DNA from: Hyalangium ruber
GTDB taxonomy: Bacteria > Myxococcota > Myxococcia > Myxococcales > Myxococcaceae
Reading direction: 5' to 3'
Assembly (NCBI RefSeq): GCF_034259325.1
Contig: NZ_JAXIVS010000001.1
Span: 1 to 64,000, forward strand
Length of the DNA stretch: 64,000 bases
Made by a program: the position numbers and the translations under genes
In this document: positions 11,658-19,875 of the stretch, in pieces
Layout: every line of letters starts with the position of its first letter
Position numbering within the stretch: position 1 is the stretch's first letter
Notes under the pieces: model-generated
Database searches by the model: none
What the model saw: the letters and a program-made list of their open reading frames with translations, nothing else
What the model was told of the DNA's origin: nothing

Positions 11658-12044
11658 CTAGGCCTTCTTGACCAGGGTTTCGTAGGCCGCGGCGTCCATG
11701 AGCTCGCCCAGCTGCTGGGCATCCGAGGGCTCGATCTCGACGATCCAGCCGCTGCCGTAGGGGTCCGCGTTCACCGTCTGCGGGTTGTCGGAAAGCACGT
11801 CGTTCACCTTCACCACCTTGCCGCTGAGGGGTGCGAACAGCTCGGACACCGCCTTGGTGGACTCGATGACGCCGAACTGCTTACCCGCCGTGAGGGTGGA
11901 GCCCACCTTGGGCAGCTCCACGTACACCACGTCCCCCAGCGCCTCCTGCGCGTGAGCGGTGACGCCGATGATGACCGTGTTGCCCTGCTGGCGGGCCCAC
12001 TCGTGGTCCTTGGTGTACTTCAGGTCCTTGGGGATGTCGGACAT
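11658..12044 (-). CDS. gcvH: Glycine cleavage system H protein
   Basis: The 128-residue lipoyl carrier has the lipoylation lysine at residue 64 within FGVIESTKAVSELFAP, the standard context. It shuttles the aminomethyl group between the P, T and L proteins. The start (MSDIPKDLKYTKDHEWA) and the full length fit the family. It sits 25 bp downstream of gcvT and upstream of gcvP in one apparent operon. Confidence 0.97.
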   Translation of the reverse strand: MSDIPKDLKYTKDHEWARQQGNTVIIGVTAHAQEALGDVVYVELPKVGSTLTAGKQFGVIESTKAVSELFAPLSGKVVKVNDVLSDNPQTVNADPYGSGWIVEIEPSDAQQLGELMDAAAYETLVKKA

Positions 12045-12069
12045 AGCGTTTGCTCCTCAGGCCAGGGGC

Positions 12070-13161
12070 CTACGGCTTTTTCCAGAAAGGGGTCTTCACG
12101 ACCTGGGCGGCCACGGAGCGGCCACGGATCTCCACCTCGAAGGTGGAGCCCTCGGCCGCCAGCTCGGTGGGCACGTAGCCCATGCCAATCGGCTTCTTCA
12201 CCGAGGGGCCCATCGTGCCGCTGGTCACCTCGCCCACCCGCTGCCCATCCTTGAGGATGGGGTAGCCATGGCGCGGAATGCCGCTGCCCGTCAGCTCGAA
12301 GCCCACCAGCTTGCGCTTGAGGCCCTCGGCCTTCTGCTTCTCCAGGGCCTGCTTGCCGATGAAGCCGCCGGGCTTGTCGAGTTTGACGATCCAGCCCAGA
12401 CCCGCCTCCAACGCGGTATGGGCATCGTCGATGTCGTTGCCATAGAGCGCGTACTTCATCTCCGTGCGCAGGCTGTCGCGGGCGCCCAGGCCGCACGGCT
12501 TCACGCCGTCCGCCTGGCCTCCCTCCAGCAGTGCGTTCCAGAGCTTCTCCGCGTCGTTGGGCGCGCAGTACAGCTCGAACCCGTCCTCGCCGGTGTAGCC
12601 GGTGCGGGAGATGATGCACTTGACGCCCGCCACCTCGCCCTCGGTGAAGCGGTAGGTGTCCACCTGGGCCTTGGACACGTTCGTCTTCGTCAGGCGCTGC
12701 ACCAGGCCCTCGGCCTTGGGGCCCTGCACGGCGATCTGCGCGTAGTCGTCTCCCCGGTCCACGGGCTTCACGCCCTGGGCGTGCTCGCGCATCCAGGCGA
12801 AGTCCTTCTCGCGGTTGGAGGAGTTGACGCAGATGAAGATGCGCTCAGGGGAGAAGCGGTAGGCGACGACGTCGTCCACGAAGGTGCCCTGCTCGTTGAG
12901 CAACCCCGCGTAGACCGCCTGCCCGTCCTTGCACCGGGCGAGATCATTGGAGATGAGCCGGTTGGCCGCCTCCAGGGCGCCGGGACCGGAGAACTCGATC
13001 TCGCCCATATGGGACACGTCGAAGAGCCCCACGGCGGTGCGCACGGTCTCGTGCTCGCCGAGGATGGAAGAGTACTGGACGGGCATGTCCCAGCCCGCGA
13101 AGTCGACCATTCGAGCGCCCAACTTGCGATGGGCCTCGTTGAGGGGCGTGCGCCGGGCCAT
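12070..13161 (-). CDS. gcvT: Aminomethyltransferase, glycine cleavage T protein
   Basis: The 363-residue T protein moves the methylene carbon from aminomethyl-lipoyl-GcvH to tetrahydrofolate, releasing ammonia. ATG 13161 (MARRTPLNEAH) follows GAGGAGAG and gives the usual length. An in-frame start 17 codons upstream adds a Pro-rich leader with no homologue feel. Motifs seen: FAGWDMPVQYSSI, DVSHMGEIEFSGP and GYTGEDGFELY. First gene of the gcvTHP run, divergent from metF across 100 bp. Confidence 0.96.
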   Translation of the reverse strand: MARRTPLNEAHRKLGARMVDFAGWDMPVQYSSILGEHETVRTAVGLFDVSHMGEIEFSGPGALEAANRLISNDLARCKDGQAVYAGLLNEQGTFVDDVVAYRFSPERIFICVNSSNREKDFAWMREHAQGVKPVDRGDDYAQIAVQGPKAEGLVQRLTKTNVSKAQVDTYRFTEGEVAGVKCIISRTGYTGEDGFELYCAPNDAEKLWNALLEGGQADGVKPCGLGARDSLRTEMKYALYGNDIDDAHTALEAGLGWIVKLDKPGGFIGKQALEKQKAEGLKRKLVGFELTGSGIPRHGYPILKDGQRVGEVTSGTMGPSVKKPIGMGYVPTELAAEGSTFEVEIRGRSVAAQVVKTPFWKKP

Positions 13162-13261
13162 GGTTCTCTCCTCTGGGGGGTGGGGGGGCGAAAGCGGGCG
13201 GACTATACCCACGCACCTCTTCCAATCAAGGCTGTCGCGGACCGTCTACACTGAGTGAGAC

Positions 13262-14134
13262 ATGAAGATTCGTAATCGGCTGAATCCATCCAATCCTTGC
13301 TTCTCCTTCGAGTTCTTCCCGCCGAAGACGGACGAGGGCACGGCGAACCTGCTCAAGACGCTGGAGGAGCTGGCGCCGTTGGATCCCGGCTTCGTCTCGG
13401 TGACGTACGGAGCGGGCGGCAGCACGCGAGACCGGACGGTGGAGCTCGTCACGCGCATCAAGCAGACCACCGGCATCGAGGCGATGGCGCACCTCACGTG
13501 CGTGGGGCACACGCGGGAGGAGCTGCGTGACGTGCTGCGTCGTCTGGCCGCGGCAAAGTTGGACAACGTGCTGGCGCTGCGCGGCGATCCGCCCCAGGGG
13601 CAGACGGAGTTCGTCCCCACGCCGGGCGGCTTCCGCTACGCCTCGGAGCTGGTGCAATTCATCCGAGAAGAGGATTTCAACTTCTGCCTCGGCAGCGCGT
13701 GCTATCCGGAAGGCCACGTGGAGACGCACTCCAGGGACGACGACCTCAAGCACCTGAAGGCCAAGGTGGACGCGGGGTTGGACTTCCTCATCACCCAGCT
13801 GTTCTTCGACAACGCCTTCTACTTCGACTTCGTGGAGCGGGCCCGCCGCGCGGGCATCAACGTTCCCATCGTCCCGGGGATCATGCCCATCACCAACTAT
13901 GAGCAGGTGCAGCGCTTCACGCGCCTGTGCGGCGCGACGGTGCCCATGCGGCTGGCGCTCCAGCTCGAGCGCGTGAAGGACCAGCCGGACGCCGTGGTGC
14001 AGCTCGGCGTGGCGCACGCCACCGTGCAGTGCATGGAGTTGCTCTCGCGCGGCGTGCCCGGCATCCACTTCTATACGCTCAACAAGTCCCCGGCGACGCG
14101 GATGATCGTGGGCGCCTTGAGGGCCCGCTCATGA
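13262..14134 (+). CDS. metF: Methylenetetrahydrofolate reductase
   Basis: The 290-residue TIM-barrel flavoprotein reduces 5,10-methylene-THF to 5-methyl-THF for methionine synthesis. Family motifs visible are SFEFFPPKTDEG near the N-terminus, FVSVTYGAGGSTRD, HLTCVGHTREEL and LALRGDPP. It is divergent from gcvT, which makes methylene-THF, so both directions feed or drain the same pool; folD lies about 6 kb away. The last base of its stop overlaps the ATG of the next small membrane gene. Confidence 0.96.
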   Translation: MKIRNRLNPSNPCFSFEFFPPKTDEGTANLLKTLEELAPLDPGFVSVTYGAGGSTRDRTVELVTRIKQTTGIEAMAHLTCVGHTREELRDVLRRLAAAKLDNVLALRGDPPQGQTEFVPTPGGFRYASELVQFIREEDFNFCLGSACYPEGHVETHSRDDDLKHLKAKVDAGLDFLITQLFFDNAFYFDFVERARRAGINVPIVPGIMPITNYEQVQRFTRLCGATVPMRLALQLERVKDQPDAVVQLGVAHATVQCMELLSRGVPGIHFYTLNKSPATRMIVGALRARS

Positions 14135-14556
14135 GCGGCCCGGGACTGAACCTGCCGGCGTCGGATCCGCGCGCGGTCGCGCTGCGCATGGTGCGCCCGC
14201 CCGCCTTCTTCCTGCTGTGCGTGGGCGTGCTGGCCATCCTGTTCAACACCGTGGGGCTGATCCTGGCCCTGCTGAAGGTCCCCTCCCCCTTCCCGCCTCC
14301 GCCGGATCAGCCTCCCGCGGTGCTGGAGGTCACCCCGGCCCTGGTGCTCACCATCCTGGCCGGAGTCACCTGCGGCGCCCTGTCCGTGTGGGGGGCGATG
14401 AGCGCCATGAAGCTGCGCGGCTATGGCCTCGCCACGGTGGGCGCCATCGCCGCGGCCTTCTGCCTATCGCCCACCGCCTGCATCGGCATTCCCGTCACCT
14501 GCTGGCTGCTCTTCATCCTCAGCCGTCCCGAGGTACGCAAGTCCTTCGAGCCGTGA
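14131..14556 (+). CDS. Hypothetical small membrane protein
   Basis: The 141-residue product is translationally coupled to metF (ATGA overlap at 14131-14134). It has three or four hydrophobic helices (about residues 24-46, 66-88, 92-112 and 113-130) and a Pro-rich loop (PSPFPPPPDQPP). No recognised family. The overlap with metF reflects shared expression rather than a proven shared role. Confidence 0.7.
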   Translation: MSGPGLNLPASDPRAVALRMVRPPAFFLLCVGVLAILFNTVGLILALLKVPSPFPPPPDQPPAVLEVTPALVLTILAGVTCGALSVWGAMSAMKLRGYGLATVGAIAAAFCLSPTACIGIPVTCWLLFILSRPEVRKSFEP

Positions 14557-14571
14557 GGAGACGCCAGGGCT

Positions 14572-15351
14572 TCAGGGCCACACGAGCATGAAGCTGCTGG
14601 CCTCGGTGAGGCACTTGCCGTTCAGGGCGACGCGCAGATAGGGACCGCGCCCCACCACGTGGACGTTGTTCGCGCCCTTCCCGTCGCTCAGGTACTCCAA
14701 GGCCCCACCACGCTCCGAGACCGCTCGCGCGCAGTCCGGGTTCGAGCCGACATAGCGCAGGCGGAGCTGGTCCCGGTGGGAGGGGTCCGAGGCGAAGGGG
14801 TGAATCCAGTACAGGTGCAGTGCCTCTTGCGGACGCTCGCACTTGCGCCGGTGGGTGGTCGGCCAGGCGGATCCGCGCCAGGAGGACTCGTCGCGATAGG
14901 AGGCGATCGTCCGCGCCGGTAGCACGCGGTTCGTGCTCGCCTCCCAGTCGTCCTGGGTGCAGGCGGCCACCGTCACGCGCGCGGTATCCGCCTGGTCTCC
15001 GCAGCGAACGGTGACCACGTACTCCCCTGCTTTGGGGGGCACCACGGCTTGTCCGTTGCTGACCGGCCGCTCCGGACCTCCCGCGGCGTCGCGGATGGAG
15101 ATGTCCACCGCCGTCTGCTCGGCGAGCTTGCCCTGGGTGTCGAGGCCTCCCACGCGGAAGCTCTGCCCAAGGCTGACGGTCATCCCCCGCTTCCAGGAGT
15201 CCTCCATGGTGCTCTGGACGCGGGCCAACACGCTCGAATAGGGGCAGCCGCCCTGCGGCTCCTGGACGCGCTGCTTCCCAGGGGCCGCCGCGGCGCCGAG
15301 GGCCTGCAGCGCCACAATCACAGCCGCGCAGTGAATGAAGGACCGAACCAA
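14572..15351 (-). CDS. Hypothetical secreted protein
   Basis: The open frame extends well upstream, but TTG 15351 sits five bases after a perfect AGGAGGT and immediately yields a signal peptide (VRSFIHCAAVIVALQALGAAAA). The mature part is about 235 residues. An Ig-like middle segment (PPKAGEYVVTVRCGDQ near residue 90) suggests a beta-sandwich. Several Cys residues may form disulfides. No family recognised. It converges with the metF-linked membrane gene. Confidence 0.65.
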   Translation of the reverse strand: MVRSFIHCAAVIVALQALGAAAAPGKQRVQEPQGGCPYSSVLARVQSTMEDSWKRGMTVSLGQSFRVGGLDTQGKLAEQTAVDISIRDAAGGPERPVSNGQAVVPPKAGEYVVTVRCGDQADTARVTVAACTQDDWEASTNRVLPARTIASYRDESSWRGSAWPTTHRRKCERPQEALHLYWIHPFASDPSHRDQLRLRYVGSNPDCARAVSERGGALEYLSDGKGANNVHVVGRGPYLRVALNGKCLTEASSFMLVWP

Positions 15352-15667
15352 GGGACACCTCCTGGGGGCGCAGGGCCCCGAAGCGAAACTCCCAGGGTTG
15401 GAGGGCCCTGCCCGGGCTTGTGACAAGGCAAGCGCTTCCAGCAGGCCCCTTCCCCTGCGAGAGCCCTGGAGCGCCTGGGGCCCCCAGCCGTCTCGGGGCA
15501 AACACTCGAAGCGGCCAAGCGCCGACACGATCGCTGTCCGGGCAAAGTCTTCTCCGTCCCCGACGTATCTTGGGTGGCCCCCGCCACGGGGGAGCCTGCC
15601 GAAGAGCGACACCGCGACGAGCCCGTCGCGGACGCGGCGGGCAGAACGCAGCACCTGGGAGAACCGC
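15352..15667. other. Intergenic region between divergent genes
   Basis: This 316-bp GC-rich gap separates the TTG-started secreted protein from the plus-strand gene at 15668. It must hold both promoters, but no clear -35/-10 pair is visible. A small palindromic core AAGCGCTT occurs at 15430-15437, resembling half of the perfect LacI-type operator before the GH16 gene; alone it is weak evidence. Translations across the gap look like high-GC shadows. Confidence 0.5.
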
Positions 15668-16633
15668 ATGCCCACCCCTGCCACCCCGACCCTCTACACG
15701 CTAGAGGGCCAACCCGATTGGGGTCGCGCGACCCTGCTGGACGACAAGGACGGCAAGCTCACCCTCTTCTTCGAGCACGGGGGGCGGCGGGTCTTCATCA
15801 AGTCCCAGGTGAAGGGGCTCCAGGAAGCCGAGCTGAGCGAGGACGAAGCCCGGGCGCTCGATGCCCGACTGCGAGGAAAGCATCCCCGAGTCGGCGCGGC
15901 GAAGAAGGCCGCCAAGGCAAAGACCAAGTCCGCGGGGGCGCGCTCGCTCCTGGCCGTGTTCCCTTCCTTCGAGGCCCAGGTGCGCTGGTTCGAGACGTTC
16001 TTCCCCGGCGGCTTCGCGGGGGAGAAGTTCGTCTCCGAGGAGCGAGGAGCCCCCGAGGCCAAGGGCAAGAAGGGGTACAAGACCGCCGCCATCAAGCTCG
16101 CCCAGGAGCAGCTCTCGCCCGAGAAACTGGCGAGCGCCACGCCGGAGGAGACCTTCACCGTCTGCAACAAGCTGTTGGGATTCACCAACCTCGTCTTCCC
16201 CATGGAGGGCCCCATCCCCTTTTCCACCATGAAGGAGGAAGACCGAGCCGGATTCGTGGCGGCGCTGGGCGAGCTACTGCACGGCGAGGGCGCGCACGGG
16301 CCGCGCTTCGAGAAGCTCGCCAGTTCCATCCGTATCTGGGACGCGGAGGGACAGGGCCGCAAGGTCACCTGGCCCCTGGCCACGCTGCTGCAGGCGCTGT
16401 ACGCCCCCACGCAGCACACCTTCGTGAAGCCCACTGTCTTCGAGCAGCAGGCGCTCATCTTGAACCTCACGGCGGACAAGCATGCGCCCGTGACCGGCGC
16501 CTCCTATGAGCGCTTCCTGGAAGTGGCGCGGAAGACGTCGGAGCGACTGGTGGCCGCCGGACACCAACCTCGCGACCTGATGGACGTCTACTCGTTCATC
16601 TGGCGCTCTCACAAAGAGAAGCCCGCCGCGTAG
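15668..16633 (+). CDS. Conserved hypothetical protein with DUF3553-like N-terminus
   Basis: ATG 15668 follows GGGAG at normal spacing and gives a 321-residue product. The first about 40 residues (GQPDWGRATLLDD...LTLFFEHGGRRVF) resemble the small DUF3553 beta-barrel found in some helicases and regulators. A Lys/Ala-rich linker (about residues 78-95) leads to a globular domain of about 220 residues that I do not recognise (FFPGGFAGEKF, KLLGFTNLVFPMEGP, YSFIWRSH). No membrane segment or signal peptide, so probably cytoplasmic. Confidence 0.6.
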   Translation: MPTPATPTLYTLEGQPDWGRATLLDDKDGKLTLFFEHGGRRVFIKSQVKGLQEAELSEDEARALDARLRGKHPRVGAAKKAAKAKTKSAGARSLLAVFPSFEAQVRWFETFFPGGFAGEKFVSEERGAPEAKGKKGYKTAAIKLAQEQLSPEKLASATPEETFTVCNKLLGFTNLVFPMEGPIPFSTMKEEDRAGFVAALGELLHGEGAHGPRFEKLASSIRIWDAEGQGRKVTWPLATLLQALYAPTQHTFVKPTVFEQQALILNLTADKHAPVTGASYERFLEVARKTSERLVAAGHQPRDLMDVYSFIWRSHKEKPAA

Positions 16634-16663
16634 TCACCGCCCCACCCAACCTCAGGAGACCCC

Positions 16664-16816
16664 ATGCCCACCCACGACAAGAAGAGCACGACCAAGAAGG
16701 CCACGACCTCCAAGGAGAAGCCCGCGGCCGCCAAGAAACTCCCCAAGGCAGGCAAGCCTTCCAACCCCTTCCTCGTGGAGAATCCGCCGCCGAGGATGCG
16801 CGGCAACCGGAAGTAG
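16664..16816 (+). CDS. Small Lys/Ala/Pro-rich basic protein (50 aa)
   Basis: A short gene with CAGGAGAC before ATG 16664 encodes 50 residues. A strongly basic N-terminal part (KKSTTKKATTSKEKPAAAKK) precedes a Pro-rich end (NPFLVENPPPRMRGNRK). Composition resembles histone-H1-like or nucleoid-binding tails, but no fold is evident. It lies 30 bp after the DUF3553-like gene and 23 bp before the cyclase-family gene, so it is probably co-transcribed with both. Confidence 0.55.
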   Translation: MPTHDKKSTTKKATTSKEKPAAAKKLPKAGKPSNPFLVENPPPRMRGNRK

Positions 16817-16839
16817 CCCCCCAGGAGTCCCCCGACACC

Positions 16840-17481
16840 ATGAGCACTGACTGGATTGACGTCTCGGTCCCCCTGCGCACCGGCATGGTGCATTGGCCAG
16901 ACAACCCGCCGGTGAAGATCGAGCGGGTGATGGATCTGGAGCGGGGCGATGTCGCCTCGGTCTCGTCGATGGCCATGGGGGTCCATACCGGCACGCATAT
17001 GGACGCGCCCGCGCACTTCCAGCGCGGGGGCGTGGGCATCGACCGGATGCCCCTCGATGCGACGCTGGGGCTCGCCCGGGTGATCGAGATCCAGGACTCG
17101 GTGTCCATCAAGCGCGCGGAGCTCGAAGCCGCCAGCCTCCAGCCCGGAGAGCGGGTGCTGTTTCGCACCCGCAACTCGGAGCGCTGCTGGCAGACCGATG
17201 CCTTCATCGAGGACTTCGTCTTCATCTCCCGGGACGCGGCCGCCTACCTCGCCGAGCGTCGCGTGCGGACCGTCGGCGTGGACTACCTGTCCGTAGGCGG
17301 GTTCCGGGAGGATGCCGAGGAGACGCACCTGGCCCTGCTCCAGGCCGGCATCTGGGTCATCGAGGGTCTCAACCTCTCGTCGGTCCGAGCCGGAGCGTAC
17401 GAGCTGATCTGCCTCCCCCTGCGCATCGAGGGGGGAGATGGAGCCCCCGCGCGAGCGGTGCTGAGGCCCCATCCAGGCTGA
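16840..17481 (+). CDS. Cyclase-family metal-dependent hydrolase (kynurenine formamidase-like)
   Basis: The 213-residue protein carries the Cyclase-family metal motif HTGTHMDAPAHF (about residues 48-59), with further conserved acidic residues and a VDYLSVGG segment near residue 147. Family members include bacterial kynurenine formamidase and isatin hydrolase, which act on amide bonds of aromatic compounds. The start is preceded by CAGGAG. Both named activities belong to indole/tryptophan catabolism, but it is about 24 kb from the prenyltransferase cluster. Substrate not determinable from sequence. Confidence 0.85.
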   Translation: MSTDWIDVSVPLRTGMVHWPDNPPVKIERVMDLERGDVASVSSMAMGVHTGTHMDAPAHFQRGGVGIDRMPLDATLGLARVIEIQDSVSIKRAELEAASLQPGERVLFRTRNSERCWQTDAFIEDFVFISRDAAAYLAERRVRTVGVDYLSVGGFREDAEETHLALLQAGIWVIEGLNLSSVRAGAYELICLPLRIEGGDGAPARAVLRPHPG

Positions 17482-17502
17482 GAACCGGTGAAATGCCGGG
17501 CG

Positions 17503-18831
17503 CTACTGCCACTGATAGACGCGCACCCAGTCGATCTCGAACGTTTGCGGCGTCCGGCCGATCAGGTCCGCCGTCGACTGCGGCACGCCGTAGTACGGCG
17601 TCGTCGCTCCGTTCATGCCGAACGGGTAGCCGCCACCGACCGCCAGGTTCAGGATGATGTAGAGCGGCTTGTCGTAGACCCAGTTGCCGTAGCGCTGGAC
17701 CTCCGCCTTGGTCGTCGTCTTCACCAGCGTCCCATCGACGAACCACTTGATCTCCGTCGGGGAGTACTCGGTGCGGTACACGTGCCAGTTGGCGACCGAG
17801 TCCACGGTGAACTGGCCGTTGATGGGCGTATTGCCCGAGTACCCAGGGCCGTGCAGCGCGGCGGACGTCCAGTTGCCGTAGCCCACGTTCTCCATGATGT
17901 CGAGCTCGCCGCAGGCCGGCCAGCCAATCGTGTTGATGTCATTGCCCAGCATCCAGAACGCCGGCCACAGGCCAGGCCCCACGGGCATCTTCAGCCGCGC
18001 CTCGACGGCGCCGTGACGGAACTCCCGCTTGCCCGCGCTCTCCAGCCGGCCCGAGGTGAACGGGTAGCCGTTGTTCGTCTCCCGGCGGGCGATGAGCTTC
18101 AGCGTCCCGTTGTTCACCTGCACGTTGTTGGACGACGTCGTGTACTGCTGCTGCTCGTTGTTGACGTGGATGTTCGTGACGTAGCTCCAGTTGCTGGCAT
18201 CCACGCTGGTGCCGTTGAACTCGTCACTCCAGATCTGCTTCCAGCTCCCGCCGCCGCCACCGCCGCCCACCGCCGCCCACGAGAACGCCTCCCAGCACCC
18301 GGCCGTCGCGCGATCGGCGTACAGCGGCGCGTTCCCGCCGCGGTTCGTATCGGTCGACACGTACTTGCCGGTGCTCTTGGCGAGCAGGCCGATGGTGCCG
18401 TTGTTGAAGTCCACCCACGTGAAGCGCTCCCAGTCGCCAATGGCCGTCCGGTCGGCGACGAGCCGCCCGCCCAGGTTCGTGTCGGCCGAGACGTACTTCT
18501 GGGTCTCGGCGACGCGCAGCGCGATGGTGCCGTTACCCCCGTCGATGATCTGGAACTGCTCCCAGCCCGCCGCCGCCGCGCGGTCCGCCACCAGGGGCGC
18601 GTTCGCTCCGAGGTTCCCGTCCGCCGAGACGAACTTCTGGGTGAGGCAGGACTTCAACCAGATCGTCTGCCCGATCGGGGCCGCGACCGCCGCCTGCGCT
18701 ACCGACTCCGTCGCCTCCGGAGCGCTCGGGCTCTCGGGTGAACAGGCCGGGGCTCCCAGCAGAAGCCCTCCAAGTCCCACCGCCAGGAGACCACGACCGC
18801 TCCGCACCGCCTTCAGGATCCTCAAAGTCAC
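17503..18831 (-). CDS. GH16 endo-beta-glucanase lipoprotein with three fascin-like repeats
   Basis: The 442-residue secreted protein starts at GTG 18831, six bases after AAGGAG. A lipoprotein-type signal (LLLGAPAC, Cys30) is followed by three fascin-like repeats (about residues 56-98, 103-140 and 147-186), each with a KYVSADTNLGG / VADR / W-F pattern. A Gly-rich hinge (189-195) leads to a GH16 catalytic domain (about 197-442). The catalytic motif GELDIMENVG places nucleophile E309, D311 and acid/base E314. GH16 enzymes of this type cleave laminarin-like beta-1,3-glucans. The repeats may bind carbohydrate. A LacI-type palindrome precedes the gene. Confidence 0.92.
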   Translation of the reverse strand: MTLRILKAVRSGRGLLAVGLGGLLLGAPACSPESPSAPEATESVAQAAVAAPIGQTIWLKSCLTQKFVSADGNLGANAPLVADRAAAAGWEQFQIIDGGNGTIALRVAETQKYVSADTNLGGRLVADRTAIGDWERFTWVDFNNGTIGLLAKSTGKYVSTDTNRGGNAPLYADRATAGCWEAFSWAAVGGGGGGGSWKQIWSDEFNGTSVDASNWSYVTNIHVNNEQQQYTTSSNNVQVNNGTLKLIARRETNNGYPFTSGRLESAGKREFRHGAVEARLKMPVGPGLWPAFWMLGNDINTIGWPACGELDIMENVGYGNWTSAALHGPGYSGNTPINGQFTVDSVANWHVYRTEYSPTEIKWFVDGTLVKTTTKAEVQRYGNWVYDKPLYIILNLAVGGGYPFGMNGATTPYYGVPQSTADLIGRTPQTFEIDWVRVYQWQ

Positions 18832-18877
18832 TCGACGCTCCTTGTGGTTCGCGCTCCTGGCGGGACCGCCAGGGATC

Positions 18878-18891
18878 TGAAAGCGCTTTCA
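18878..18891. promoter_or_regulatory. Perfect 14-bp palindrome resembling a LacI/CcpA-family operator
   Basis: TGAAAGCGCTTTCA is fully palindromic and matches the catabolite-responsive-element style consensus of LacI-family regulators. It lies 47 bp upstream of the GTG of the GH16 glucanase, a plausible place for sugar-responsive control. The next gene on the far side (ending at 18941) is on the same strand, so this site most likely serves the glucanase only. Confidence 0.7.
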
Positions 18892-18940
18892 ATACACAAG
18901 GAATGACGCCTTATCCAGCTTTTTCTGTTTTGGCTTTAGT

Positions 18941-19873
18941 TCAGGACCTGTCAATCAACTGCTTGAGCAGGGGCTCCACGAGTTCCTGGCCCCGCAGCGT
19001 CTTGCGCCACCGCGCGGGAATGGCCTGGAGCCCCTCGCGGATCCCCGCGATGCCGCCCGCCACGCAAGCCGTGGTGTCCGTGTCCTTGCCCAGCGCCACG
19101 GCGGCCTTCACGACGCCTTCGTAGCTCGCCTCCGCCCGCACGCAGTCACGCGCCGAGCGCAGGCAGTCCACGACGTAGCCGGTGCCTCGCCCCAGGTCCG
19201 GCGCGTTCGGGCGAATGTGGGACTCCAGCTCCGTGTGGGCCTCCATGCCCTCGGGGTAGAGCTGGTGGAAGGTGGCCACGGCCTCGGCCCAGGGGTCCGC
19301 CGCGCCCTCCAACGTCCGCCGCGCCCAGAGGCAGTACAGCGCACAGCAGACCTGGGAGCGCAGGTGGCCGTGCGTCACCAGGGACTGCCTCATGGCGTCG
19401 TACACGAGCGCCTGGTCGGTCCCCGTGTGCCAGAGCGCCAGCGGCAGCACCCGCATCAACGAGCCGTTCCCATTGTCCATCTCGCCCTTGGGGCCTGACT
19501 TCAGCGCGGGCGTTCCCGCCCGGAAGATCGCCAGCGCGTTCGAGGTCTGGATGCCCACGTCGAAGACCTCGTGGTCCACGGCCATGTAGCCCAGCTCGTA
19601 CCAGTTCCAGAGCCTGCGCCCGAGGTCCTCCGGATCCAGGTGCCCCTTGTAGAGCAGCGATGCGAGGAGGCACAGCGCGTGCGCGCCGTCATCGGACCAC
19701 GTCCCGGGAGGCACGCGCGCATGCGCCCGACGGAAGCCCACGGGAGGCTCGAACTCGATCTGCTCCCTCGGGGGAATCTGCTCGGGCGGGTGGAACTCAT
19801 ACGGGACTCCCAGCGCGTCCCCGATGAGCAGCCCGTAGAGTCCCCCGGCGATCCGCTCCTCCCGGGTGGGCAT
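18941..19873 (-). CDS. ADP-ribosylglycohydrolase family protein
   Basis: The 310-residue protein (ATG 19873) has the DraG-like fold signatures: ERIAGGLYGLLIGDALGVPYEF at the start, WSDDGAHALCLL near residue 63, and GKDTDTTACVAGGIAG near residue 265, the Asp residues being Mg ligands. The usual TDDT of the family is SDDG here, a small deviation. Members remove ADP-ribose from Arg, Ser or small molecules. It lies 2 bp downstream of folD and is probably expressed with it. Confidence 0.88.
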   Translation of the reverse strand: MPTREERIAGGLYGLLIGDALGVPYEFHPPEQIPPREQIEFEPPVGFRRAHARVPPGTWSDDGAHALCLLASLLYKGHLDPEDLGRRLWNWYELGYMAVDHEVFDVGIQTSNALAIFRAGTPALKSGPKGEMDNGNGSLMRVLPLALWHTGTDQALVYDAMRQSLVTHGHLRSQVCCALYCLWARRTLEGAADPWAEAVATFHQLYPEGMEAHTELESHIRPNAPDLGRGTGYVVDCLRSARDCVRAEASYEGVVKAAVALGKDTDTTACVAGGIAGIREGLQAIPARWRKTLRGQELVEPLLKQLIDRS

Positions 19874-19875
19874 CG

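Noticed and set aside
12945..13261. Possible glycine riboswitch before gcvT
   Set aside because: Only 100 bp separate gcvT and metF, and no tandem glycine-aptamer pattern or terminator/anti-terminator pair is visible.
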